From Fusarium oxysporum f. sp. lycopersici 4287 (Eukaryota; Ascomycota; Sordariomycetes; Hypocreales; Nectriaceae), in NCBI RefSeq assembly GCF_000149955.1, contig NC_030989.1, forward strand, positions 4,777,188-4,841,187: DNA of 64,000 nt. Reading direction: 5' to 3'. The notes beneath the pieces were generated by a model that worked only from the letters and a program-made list of their open reading frames with translations, did no database searches and was not told the origin of the DNA. The translations under genes were made by a program, and so were the position numbers. Positions 35,178 to 45,400 of this stretch are shown here, in pieces (position 1 is the first letter of the stretch; the number at the start of each line of letters is the position of its first letter).

Positions 35178-35573
35178 GAGTGGCTGTAGAGATAGTCAAT
35201 CATGCGCATGAGAGTTCCCCAAATATTTTAAGAACGGCAATGCTGCTAGGAATCGAGTCCATTTTACAAATCATCAACGGGGCTGTTTACCGTGACAGAA
35301 TACGTAGAGAGCTCATTAGCTGCTTAAAATGTCTAAGTTACTCGAACCATGGTAACCGGGTTTATATATTAAAGTTTAGACCAAGAAAGCTGCCTTGCTT
35401 GTCTATGAAACGACTGTGGAACCGTTAGAGCCAATGGAGCCCCGAGGTTATGCTGCGCGGGGTTACTCACGTGATCCAAGGCACGTCCTACTAACTCGCT
35501 TCATAACTCCGATGCAACCCCCAGCCTAACTCTACTTAACATACCAACTCCAACTTTATAAGTTAAAAGTGTC
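35178..35573. other. Promoter region of the Zn2Cys6 regulator
   Basis: 396 nt between the GST stop and the regulator start. I see no TCGG-N5-CCGA site here, so there is no sign of autoregulation by the same motif. Confidence 0.4.
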
Positions 35574-37801
35574 ATGTCACAGCCGATTGACACCAGAAAC
35601 GATGCACCAGATACCCAGCGATTCACCCGAGGCGGGCGCCGAAAGCGCAACGAGTACGCTCTGGTCGCCTGGTATTTCGTAACCCTCTATCCATACATAC
35701 AGGATGCTAATATAATGACAACAGTATGGTATGCAAGTCTCGAAAAGTCAAATGTGACGGCCAATGGCCCTGTCAACGCTGTACCAAGCGTGGCGTGGAG
35801 TGTTCCTACCCGCGTCGTGGCAACATACCCAGCATGAGCCCGATACCCACAGAAATGAGCTTGTAAGATTCCACATCAAGTGTCCAGAAAGATATGACCT
35901 AATCCATTTATTTCTCTAGAGAGATGGGATACTCTCCGTCAACTGAAGACGGAGCAACGCCTCGCATATCTGTAACTTCAGGCGGCGCTAACTCGAGCGA
36001 AGCATCTCGTCTACCTGCGCGGACCAGTAACAATCTAAGCGCCTCGCTACAAAGCCCGGCAGCTACCGACAGATCTCCTACGGCTCGCCGCTCAAGCTTT
36101 GTTGATACTTTCAGCTTAGCCAGATCCTGCCTCGAAACTAACGGTATCGTGGACCAAGTCGAGAAGGACGTCCAGGGTCCAACGAGCAAACCATGTCTGA
36201 CATTAGAGCAATCTCTTGCTTCTGCAAGTGACGACTGCTTGGAATCAATCCTGGAGCTGGGTTACGACAAAGCTCGACAGCTGTTCATTACCTTCGCGGA
36301 GACCATTTATCCCGTTTACCCATGTGTTGATCTTCACTCGGCAGAACCGGTTTTGGATGCGGTATTCGGACGTTCTGGTCACCACACGACACAACTACCT
36401 TCTGTTGACCTGACTAAAGTGGATATTCTCAAAGCCCTGCTAGGGCTAACTCTCCTTGTTGAAAATGATAGCACAAACCCTCTCGCACGTCACCTCCAAC
36501 GCTACGTCGATTGGTCGGTGGAGAAGCTCGTTATGGGCAAAGGCCCAGATACTGAAGATGTCGTCATAGCTACCTTGATGGTGAGATGTTTACTCTGAAC
36601 GAACAGCTTCCGAACTAACAGCTTTCTAACAACAGAGCCTGTACTTCTTCCACAAATCTGAACACATGAAGGCGTGGCGACTCATCAGTCTAGCATCGAG
36701 AACATGTTTCGAACTTGGTCTTCATCAAGCGCCAGAAGAGGTTCAGAAGGCTGTCGAAATCCCTGGTTCATTTTCCCCACGAGAGCTATTCTGCTGTGTA
36801 TACGTACTAGACAGGACGTTTTCTTTCGCAACGGACCTTCCCCATACCACGAAAGACGAAGACATAGATGAGAAGTGCTTCGATCTTGTAAGTCATTCTG
36901 GAAAGGATGTCGGTTGGCTGACAGATTTTAATTTGGTAAAAGGGAACTTCCGCGCCCTTCCTAGTCGTAACCATGGAATACACGCGTCTAAACTCGGAGA
37001 TAATCGGACTGCTGAAGCCTTCAACCAAGAGCGTTGCAGAAGGTCGGCAACATAAAGAGTATCTCGATTACAAAGTGCAACGGCTACGCGACCAATTCCG
37101 AGACCTCACGGCGGCCGTCCGATCTACACCTTTACCTAGCAGGCCTTGGGATCCTCTTCAGAATGAAGTACTTATGAATGACCTAGAAACCTTTTTAGAA
37201 GTACGGATCTGTCACGCTCGAATACTACTACGGAAACCTCTCCTTCACTCATACAAAGGTGATCGAGAGAAGACAGCAGCCGCAGCAGTCTGTGTCCAGT
37301 GCGCCAAAGCCACCATCTTTCTGTGCTCTGGTGTAATCAATAAGGCAGTCCCGTTAAAGTGTCTTCGAAGCTCATACGAATATTTCACCGTGTCGTCACT
37401 CGCTATAATCCTGCTGGTCGTTTCTCAGGACCCAGAAACCTATGGACCAGAGAGTAGAGACGCATTTCAAGAAGCGATCAGAATACTTCAGGTATCGAAA
37501 TGTCGAAACTTTGCATCTGGGAATTTGTGCTTTTCTTTTGAGCAACTCATCAAGATTGGGGAGCGCCTTCACATGCCTAAAGATAACAACACGCCACTAT
37601 TACAAGACTTTGGAGATATCGATATGGGGCAGCTCTTGGTGGATCCTCAATTTGTTGGATCAGGTAAGTTAATGGCGTCCCAAAGCGTGATAGAGATGGA
37701 ATACTGAACGGTAACTAGGCGATCTGCAGACTCTGGATGATAGTATATTCGGGCTATTTGGGATGAACAGAAACTGGCCTGCCAATAATAGCTATATCTG
37801 A
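35574..37801 (+). CDS. Zn2Cys6 fungal transcription factor
   Basis: Six exons (35574-35671, 35725-35862, 35920-36580, 36636-36887, 36943-37663, 37719-37801) give 650 aa. The binuclear zinc cluster is CMVCKSRKVKCDG, then PCQRCTKRGVEC, at about residues 33-60. Its first Cys codon is split by intron 1 (TG|T), which fixes that junction. A Ser-rich linker leads to the fungal_trans middle homology region, including LVENDSTNPLARHLQRYVDW and MKAWRLISLASRTCFELGLH. Such proteins bind CGG triplets as dimers and switch on linked pathway genes. It sits centrally in the BVMO group, so it is the natural candidate for reading the TCGG-N5-CCGA sites nearby. That link is inference. Confidence 0.9.
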
Positions 37802-37859
37802 GATCTATATGGCATAAATCCTATGGTCTAGGAGCAAGTATATGCATGGCCAATACAAC

Positions 37860-38912
37860 CTAAAGCGGGTGTTTGATGACAACCTTGGTCAAGCTGACCT
37901 TTCCTTCATTCACATCCTTGATAGCCTGTATTCCCTTCTCAGCCCCCTCCACAATCTTGACATTGGGAATTCGAAATTGCGTCCCGTAGTTCTTCGCAGC
38001 CCAAATAACCGCCCTCTCTAGCCGAGCCTCCCACACGGCATTTGCTTTATTACCCCCAGGAAATTCGAAGGGGATAGGATTGTCGATTTCCCTAGAAGCA
38101 AAAACCATTCTCCATCGTGGTGGCTTACTGAATTGGGGCAGGCAACTGACGAATGTGACATCTGGAGCGGTGGCAATCGACTCACACTGCTCAATGGTTC
38201 CAGGACTGCCTGTCTTGCACACTGTGTCTAGCACATATCTGATTGTGACGCCAGTTTCCTCGCATTCAGCCCTGACAGCATTAACGACATCTGGATCTCG
38301 ATAGTTAAAACACTTTGTTGCGCCGAGCTCAAGCAGCGCCTCATGGTTGGCAGGCGAAGCAGCCGTGAATATCCATTTCACTCCCATAGCCTTTGCGAGT
38401 TGTATCGCGGCACTCCCCACGCTACTCGCACCTCCCCAAACCAATAGGGCGCCATTAGGAGGTGGCCCCAAGACGCTTATAGCAGGAAAAGGGATCTCGA
38501 AATGATTCATCAACGCATCTGCAGCCGAGCGCACCATGATACTAAGAGCAGCGGCATCTGCACGAGGGAGTTGAGCGGGTAACTTGGCTGACATCAAGTT
38601 TGACTCCACAATGGCAAAGTCTTGATGGCCGCCATGATATCCTGGTTTCGAGCGTCCGGGATGGTTGGATCCAAAGACGACGTCCCCTACTGAGTAGCGA
38701 CTAGTCCTTCCTGCTTCTATGACGGTGCCGCAGACTTCATAGCCGCATACGTTGTTCTTCATGCCCAGATCCTTTGGATGGTTGAGGTCGGCTGGGTTGA
38801 TGCCTGAGTATTCGACTTTGACCAGGGCTTGGCCATCCTTGGGATGGTAGGTTTCTGGTATGTCGCGAATAGACAGATTGCAGGAGTCGTCGACAAAGAT
38901 ACATTTATTCAT
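37860..38912 (-). CDS. Medium-chain dehydrogenase/reductase (zinc-independent, enoyl-reductase-like)
   Basis: A single exon of 350 aa from ATG 38912. The GroES-like domain (VEYSGINPADLNHP, GYEVCGTVIEAG, YSVGDVVFG) is followed by a Rossmann domain with GALLVWGGASSVGSAAIQLA. The zinc ligands of classical alcohol dehydrogenases are absent, which fits quinone-reductase or trans-enoyl-reductase-like members that use NADPH. In fungal clusters such proteins reduce enoyl or enone intermediates. It is divergent from the alpha/beta hydrolase across a 619-nt promoter holding two palindromes. The 3' end is 58 nt from the end of the convergent transcription factor gene. Confidence 0.88.
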   Translation of the reverse strand: MNKCIFVDDSCNLSIRDIPETYHPKDGQALVKVEYSGINPADLNHPKDLGMKNNVCGYEVCGTVIEAGRTSRYSVGDVVFGSNHPGRSKPGYHGGHQDFAIVESNLMSAKLPAQLPRADAAALSIMVRSAADALMNHFEIPFPAISVLGPPPNGALLVWGGASSVGSAAIQLAKAMGVKWIFTAASPANHEALLELGATKCFNYRDPDVVNAVRAECEETGVTIRYVLDTVCKTGSPGTIEQCESIATAPDVTFVSCLPQFSKPPRWRMVFASREIDNPIPFEFPGGNKANAVWEARLERAVIWAAKNYGTQFRIPNVKIVEGAEKGIQAIKDVNEGKVSLTKVVIKHPL

Positions 38913-39082
38913 ATTGACTTGTGAGTTCGTGAGCTTGGTTGTTGTTCTGTAGTTTCAGTCTTGCCAGGAGTGAGCAAACGATGTCTGAATACTAGTTCCT
39001 CCAATTTATCCGGGCGTTTAATTGGTAGTCGTAAAACTGTATCGTGTGATGGCTAGCAACGTCAAGCCCCTATTTTCCAAGT

Positions 39083-39095
39083 TCGGAACTTCCGA
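39083..39095. promoter_or_regulatory. TCGG-N5-CCGA palindrome, candidate operator
   Basis: TCGG AACTT CCGA. Its spacer differs by one base from that of the site at 34016. Confidence 0.55.
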
Positions 39096-39113
39096 TACCT
39101 CACCCTTTGTAGC

Positions 39114-39126
39114 TCGGCCAAACCGA
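39114..39126. promoter_or_regulatory. TCGG-N5-CCGA palindrome, candidate operator
   Basis: TCGG CCAAA CCGA, second site in the same promoter. Confidence 0.5.
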
Positions 39127-39531
39127 ATTCGAGCCAGCCGCCTGACTCTTGACCTCGGAGACTCACCATCCACGCGTCGATCGTTATAATCCCCCCTCCA
39201 TGTTGCGGCTTCTCCGACTAATACATTGAGATCTGAGTAGTGGAAGCTGCCACGCCCTGCAGTGATCAATGGCACTTCAGGTCGGAAGCCTTTCCGGGGT
39301 ATCTAAGGTAAAGTTTGCACAAACCTCCGGAGCACGTATGTAGTCAGTGCGGATGTTCCGCCAACCTCGTTGCGACGGAGCCCTCTTGTCAGCGTGCGGT
39401 GAACATAAACAGTCAACAACCTAACTGCGCTTGATTAGAAGGATATACCGCATCATCTTGGCATTGCAGATCCGTCTAGACTTTCCCCGCCTTTATCAAC
39501 GAAATTGCACTATAATATTGATTATTGAAAG

Positions 39532-40696
39532 ATGGCGCCTTACTTAGCTCCTGAGTGGTTAGAGGTAAGACTCCATCCACTGAATAACCAATCACGAAGC
39601 TAACTGCTTCAGGTCGAGAAGGAACTGGGTGGTCGACTTGTCCTCGGCGGGACTATGGAGAATTATCGTGCTGGCGGAGAGGCTATTGCGAAGTACATCA
39701 AAGCTCATCTGCCTCCTCCCCGGGATTACGGGCTTGAGATTGGTAAGTGTACAGCACATCCAAGGCCTCTTACTCAGCTTATGTAGCGTAGCGGACGAGA
39801 ATATTAACGAAAACGTTACTGCTCGTATTTACAAGCCAAAAGACTCCAAGGAAGTCTTACCAATTGGTGTTTTCTGTCACGGAGGCGGCTTCTCTGATGG
39901 ATCCATTGATATGGAAGATGGCTTGTGCAGACTGATTGCATCGATGTATCCTTGCATAATAGTCTCTGTTGAGTATCGTCTTACCCCAGCAGTTGATATC
40001 AAGGTCGTTTTTCAGGACGCCTTTGACGGATTCTCATGGGTAAGTGATTTTTACTTCTCCAATGTCAAAAGTATTTCTGACTGATAGCTTGCAGACCTAC
40101 GAAAACGCCTCCAAGTTAGGTGGAGACCAGAGGCGCGTCTTTATGCTTGGCAGCTCATGTGGTGGTACACTCTCCCTTGCCACCGCTCACAGGCTCATTG
40201 AACTTGGACGGGAGGGACAGCTCAAAGGAGTGATCAACATGGCTGGAGGTACAGTTCATGAAGCCAACGTGCCAAAGCATCTCCAGCACGTCATGAAGTC
40301 CATGGAAGAGAACGCTACCGATGTCCCAATCATTGACGGGCAGACAGCCAAGATGATCAACGGTAAGTAACGAGACGGGCTATGATTACCAAGAAGCTAC
40401 TGACGCCTGATACAGCATCGACTGGTCTCAACAAGCATGCCGATGATGAGTGGCTATTCCCTCTACTCTCGTCACACCTAAACAAGTTTCCATCCGCCTA
40501 TCTTGTTGCCTGCGGAGCGGACCCGCTGCGAGATGATAACGTAGCCATGGAGCATGAACTTCGCAGCAAAAGGGTCAAGGTCAAGCTTGACATGTACGAA
40601 GGGTTACCCCATGTCTTTTGGATGTTTCCAACACTTAGTGCTACGAAGACATTCATTGGGAATCTCCTTGCTGGTATCAAGTTCATCCTGGAGTGA
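39532..40696 (+). CDS. Alpha/beta hydrolase, hormone-sensitive-lipase type
   Basis: Five exons (39532-39564, 39613-39742, 39792-40039, 40095-40362, 40416-40696) give 319 aa. The oxyanion motif is FCHGGGFSDGS and the nucleophile elbow is GSSCGGTLS. The acid is in CGADPLRDDN and the histidine in GLPHVFWMF, so the catalytic triad is complete. No signal peptide, so it is intracellular. This family hydrolyses small esters and lactones. Next to a BVMO, the obvious proposal is that it opens or cleaves the BVMO product. Acceptor choice for exon 3 was forced: using the earlier AG at 39786 would put a stop in frame. Confidence 0.9.
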
Positions 40697-40902
40697 ACTT
40701 GTACATTCCCCTGCTCTGTTAGGTATCGTTGTTCAGAATAAGCAGATAGTGAAACAATAAGCTGTTGAACCTATACAAGATCGCACGCCATAGAACCATA
40801 TGACAGAGCTGATCTAGCAGCTAAATTATAATAAAGTAGCATGCTGCAGTGACTTTTAATTGTAATAAGCGGCCAATTAAGAATACTCTAGGCTAATAAA
40901 GG

Positions 40903-41121
40903 GAAGACGAACTGCAAGCTTTCGATGGTGCTGAAATCGCTAGCAAATCTTGCACCGAATTCTTTGATCAAATCCCCATGCAGTCCGTTGTGTCCCGTTT
41001 CGGAATCAACCAGGCAATTTCCGCATACCCCGCGATCAAGATAGGCACTGTAATATTAACTATCCCCATCGGAGGACCAGGCGCCGGTTCGGCCGGTGGC
41101 AAGGCATGTGTCCTCTTATGA
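40903..41121 (+). pseudogene. Orphan protein-like fragment, unknown family
   Basis: The open frame starts directly after two TAA codons with EDELQAFDGAEIASKSCTE. It continues with SVVSRFGINQAISAYPAIK and ends IPIGGPGAGSAGGKACVLL at TGA 41119-41121. Composition looks coding, and there is no ATG until the middle. It could be an exon of a lost cluster gene. I do not recognise the family. Confidence 0.35.
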
Positions 41122-41283
41122 AACAGCCTTGGCAGCATAGTACGGTGAGTTATGTAGCTCGGGAAAGCCGTGCTATAGCAGGAATACTAAGATGTATGCT
41201 GTTACTGCTTAGTAAGGGGCTGTAGACATGGATGTGCTTATTGCTATTATTAACCTATAACATGTTGGCAATCATGATGTGTC

Positions 41284-41296
41284 TCGGCTCTTCCGA
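41284..41296. promoter_or_regulatory. TCGG-N5-CCGA palindrome, candidate operator
   Basis: TCGG CTCTT CCGA, 535 nt upstream of the MFS start. Fourth and last copy seen in the window. Confidence 0.5.
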
Positions 41297-41830
41297 CCCA
41301 AAGTAGGAAGCCAAGGAAAACTCCATTTTGATCATCCGGACATGCAGACAGAACCGTCTTCTTGAAAAGTAATCCTCAGAAGGTTTAGCAGCCCAGGAGG
41401 GAGTTACAAGCGGATATCCCGACAGCTGGCTGCACTGAGCATCTGTCACTACAAGCTCCAGTGCCATACCCCGGATGCCCAGGTCGGAATATAAATAAGA
41501 ATTCCGAGATTAGGATGGAGATTCGTGGCTTGAGCATTAGCGTGGCCACTTCCCCGGATTTCCCTACATCACTAGCTCCTAAGGGCCGACCGGGCTGTGG
41601 ATAAAAGTCTAAGCAAAGTCCGACTTTTAGTTTAGGCTGCTAAACAGCTGCTACAAACCTTTCCTCGTCTGAGTTCTTTTCGCAACCCTTGCCGCAGCAC
41701 GTCAATAGACGCGCTCTACCAGTACTAATCAGCTTCGTTCGACAGCCTCTGAGTCTCTTTCTCCCTTCGTTTCTTCGACACCTCCTCCCGCGTGATCAAG
41801 GCAAGGCTGGAAGTAGCCTCCAAGCACGAC

Positions 41831-43589
41831 ATGGCGCATTCCTCTGAAAGCGTTTTGCACCGAAAAGATGGCCCGATGGTAAGTTTTTCTATGTCCCGAC
41901 ACAATAACCTGATATTCAATTACCCCTTCATTATGTTGTTTCCATTGAACGTCGTCTGCTTTACTCATCCAACTTAGTAACTCCACTTTGCTATCATCTG
42001 CAATTCTCATAACGCAGTACTGACACAGGTCTTTCTCTAGTCATGGCCATTGTGGTGGCGATTGATCATGATGGGTAATCTATCCTTCTTTGTCATGATG
42101 GGCCAAGTTCTCGGTGCTTCTATTCCACCCATGCTTCTTCCTCTGGTGAAGGACATGCATGTGAGCAGCACAAAGATCTCTCAGCTCGCAAGCTGGGGCA
42201 CTCTTTGCATTGGTCTCGGAGTAAGTACTATGAAACATTTTAGAAATACATTTGAGTTCCATTGGCGCTGAACATTACCTCGATTATTAGAATGTCTGGG
42301 CACTCCCCACCGTCGCATACATCGGCAGCCGCTATACCATCCTCATCGGTCTCGCAGTATTTACAGCAGGTTTCTTATGGCAAGCCAGAGCGCAATCATA
42401 CGAATCTCTACTCGCAGCTCGTGTCATCGGCGGGTTGGGCGGTGGTGTTGTAGAGGCACTTGGTCCAGTTGTCGTGGTGCTGCTATTTCCCCGCGAGTAT
42501 GTCGCTCGAGCCATGAGCGTATACACCTGGGCCTTGGGTGCTGGTGCCGTCTTCGGTCCTCTGATTACCGGCTACGCTGTTGATAATCTGGGAAGCTGGA
42601 GGTATCCGAACTACATCTTCGGTGGCATTTGTGCTCTCAACCTTCTCGTCATGATCTTGATGTTCCCGGAGCCTCTTACCAACATTCGAGTTGCTGGCGA
42701 CCCAGAACCTTCCGATATCTCCATTGAGTCGATTGATGAAGAACAGGTTGGTGAGCCAAAGGAGCCTTTAGAGGAGGTTGGTAATGCGCAGCAATACGAG
42801 ACACGGCCAGCTTCCGTGGCCACATTCGAGCCATGCAAGCCCGGTGCACTCTGGTTCAGACGGTCATTCTTTCTAACGCTCAGACACAACCACCCCCCGC
42901 CGAACTTCTTTTATCTTGTCGTGGAACCATTCAGAATACTCGTGTCTCCTGCTGTCATCATCACAGTCCTTTTGTTCGGATTCTCAATCGCTGGCACCAT
43001 TGCCACCTCGATCCTTGTCTCGATCACCTTCTCCCAGCCCCCATGGCTCTGGACATCTGGCCAGGTTGGACTGTACAACATTGCCCCCCTCTTGGGTCTG
43101 CTGGCTGGTATGCCTTTTGGTGGCGCGGGGGCGGATTGGCTTGCTGAGAGGCATTTGCGACGCAATGGCGAGTTCAAGCCTGAGTCAGCGCTGCCTATCC
43201 TTTTGCCATTCGCCATCGCAACTCCGATAGCTACGACGCTTATAGGTGTTGGTTTCCAACGTGGCTGGCACTGGGCTGTCGTTGGACTCTTCTGGGCCAT
43301 CCTCAACGCCAATCTCACCGGAGGCTGCAATGTTATGATCTCTTACTGCACTGAGAGCTACCCCAAGAAGGCCATTCAGATTGGTGTCGTGGTTAATGTC
43401 ATCAAGAATGTCATTGGCTTCGGGGTATCTTATAGCACTCTGGACTGGTGGATGAAGGATAAGTACTTCATGTTCTTGACTGTTGCTCTGGTCATTTTTG
43501 TGCTCTTCGTTGCTGCTGTCCCGTTGTGGATTAGCGGGCCGAGCATTACTCGCAAGACGAAAACCTGGGTGGGATATGAGGAGGAGTAG
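41831..43589 (+). CDS. MFS transporter (DHA1-like)
   Basis: Exons 41831-41878, 42041-42220 and 42291-43589 give 508 aa. The first intron is long for this window (162 nt) but ends in a good CTTTCTCTAG acceptor and keeps frame. Twelve hydrophobic segments are split by a charged central loop (EPSDISIESIDEEQVGEPKE). Helices 4-5 have AARVIGGLGGGVVEALGP and YTWALGAGAVFGPLITGY, typical of drug/H+ antiporter-type MFS proteins. It likely lies in the plasma membrane and would move the substrate or product of the BVMO pathway. It is the rightmost intact member of that group and has a TCGG-N5-CCGA site upstream. Confidence 0.87.
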
Positions 43590-43973
43590 TATGTTATCAG
43601 GATAGTAGAGTACTCAAAGCTTGACAGAACACCATCATGTTGAACCCATACCGGCATCTACTGCGACAGGAAGATAGCAAGTATTATATGATGCGGCAAG
43701 GCGTATACAGTCTCGGAGTATACCTTGTAGAGACTATAATAGCGTGGAATCTTGATGGCACAGCGCAGCTTTCGACTGCTCTTTAACTTCGTATATAATA
43801 GCGGTCCTTGGGCTTGTTATCGATGAAGAAGTGCGTAGGCGAGAGGCAGTCGCCGAAGATCTTGTTGATGTCTTCACTACGTGCGCGTATCCACTTCACT
43901 TTTCAGTATCCCTTCATCACGCACAAGCCAGACGCCTGGCATTCGACTGCAGCTTTAAACGTTTATCGTAACC
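43590..43973. other. Intergenic, 0.38 kb
   Basis: 3' flank of the MFS gene. Nothing recognised. Confidence 0.4.
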
Positions 43974-44880
43974 ATGGATGAGTCTACATTCTATACAGGT
44001 TCGAAAGCATCCATCAGTGGTAACTAGAAGAATTTACACTTGCTCATTCAACTTGGTCAGATAACCCAAAAAGGGTGGCTTGGGTCGAGGGACTGATGAC
44101 GTCGATCAATATACACCTCGAAGCTATCTGAACCAAAGCCGATAATGCGAAAGATTTCGAAGGAACCATCAATGACAATATCGAAAAGGCCCTCCAGGAA
44201 CAGGGATTGAGCTCTATCGAAGAGCTGGAATCATCCCAGAAGCGCGAGTGGAACGACAGGCTGAAAGGGGAAAAAGAAAAAAATACTCGAAAGGACCGGC
44301 AAAGAAACTGCGGATGTAGCACGTTACATCATTATTGTAAAACTATGTTGGCATGATTCCGGCAGCCATCGGACTTACAGGTAAGCTGTGTCAGTTAAAA
44401 TAACATAATTGGACTAATAAAAATGCTCTACCATCAGCTCAAGTTACTGACATCTTCAAATATGGCACCGACATAATTGGAAGTAAACTGGTTAGGCGCA
44501 GCTTGATCAAGGTCGGGAATAAATTTTGTAATATCACATGTATGCGTGGCTCTGGAAGCTGACCAGTTAGTGAAGAGTTTGCGGCAGGGCTACGTCTAAT
44601 GAGACGGGCTTTGAATCTCAAAAGATCTGTACGTGGCCCAGTAAATTGGGCAAAAGTCATGATAGACATCAAGAAGGCGGGAGGGGCAATCGCCATTCTC
44701 TCAGTTATCGGAGACACGTACCTCAGTGTCTACAGTTTCTCTGGGGAGGGCCATCACCGACAAGAGCTTCAAAAGTGAGTCAATTTACAGATAACTGATG
44801 GTCTTATCATCAAGATGCTAACAGATGAAACCAGTGCGATCAGAGACCTCTGTGCCCGGCGTTTCAATTAGATAATCAGC
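43974..44880 (+). pseudogene. Decayed gene of unknown family
   Basis: Starting at ATG 43974 (MDESTFYT) and across a likely intron ending at TTGGTCAG, the plus strand reads NPKRVAWVEGLMTSINIHLE. An in-frame TGA follows at 44129-44131, then KADNAKDFEGTINDNIEKAL and SSIEELESSQKREWNDR. The frame then changes at an A-rich run (about 44265-44285). Later pieces include AQVTDIFKYGTDIIGSKLV, a TGA near 44560, and AGLRLMRRALNLKRS then WAKVMIDIKKAGGAIAIL. Helical, charged composition supports former coding, but the family is unknown to me. It lies between the BVMO group and the MYND relic. Confidence 0.5.
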
Positions 44881-45400
44881 CTCATAAGACGCGGCCTAAA
44901 TATCTAGATAGACGATGTGAAAAGTTGATATCTGATCATAGACCTCTTCCGCCAGAAGACGAGCAGGTGACGACGTTGAGATTTAAGAGGCGGCAAATAT
45001 CTGCTGATTTTTCAAATGCATGTCTCAACCAAAGCAGTTACAATTGGTCTTTTGACAGGATCATATGCCTTGGATAGAGAAATATCCAATGGGATCCTTA
45101 TCTAGACATATCTTGTTGACCTGGGATTACATGTAGTTGCCTTGCGACCTCAGATTTAGATTACATTTTACTAATTTTCAAGGTCTTTGCAGTTGTGGCT
45201 CAGAATAGCCTATCAGCTGCCTGTGTTGGTTACTGTGCTATTACACCGCCCTGCGAACCTGGCCTCGGAATGTTGTCCTTCCGTTTTCTTTGCTTCTGTA
45301 AGGGCTCCCAGCCCTGTCGGTATTTACTCAAGCATCGCCTTACTTTTCTTAATCCCTTAAACTTCTCTTTCAGACAAGTCCTGGCCAAAATGCCCCTGTG
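44881..45400. other. Intergenic, 0.5 kb
   Basis: No supported gene. One short plus-strand open frame (45195-45401) has no motif. Confidence 0.4.

Larger units (their letters stand above)
38913..39531. promoter_or_regulatory. Divergent promoter between reductase and alpha/beta hydrolase
   Basis: This region contains two TCGG-N5-CCGA palindromes whose starts are 31 nt apart (39083 and 39114). That is about three helical turns, so both would face the same side of the DNA. They lie 171-214 nt upstream of the reductase start. No coding sequence seen. Confidence 0.6.
40697..41830. other. Intergenic with an ATG-less open frame and an operator-like site
   Basis: This region of 1.1 kb holds a 72-codon protein-like open frame (40903-41121) and a TCGG-N5-CCGA palindrome at 41284. 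The remainder is presumably the promoter of the MFS gene. Confidence 0.45.

Noticed and set aside
29676..43589. Classification as a polyketide, peptide or terpene biosynthetic cluster
   Set aside because: No backbone synthase, prenyltransferase or P450 is present in the group or elsewhere in the window.
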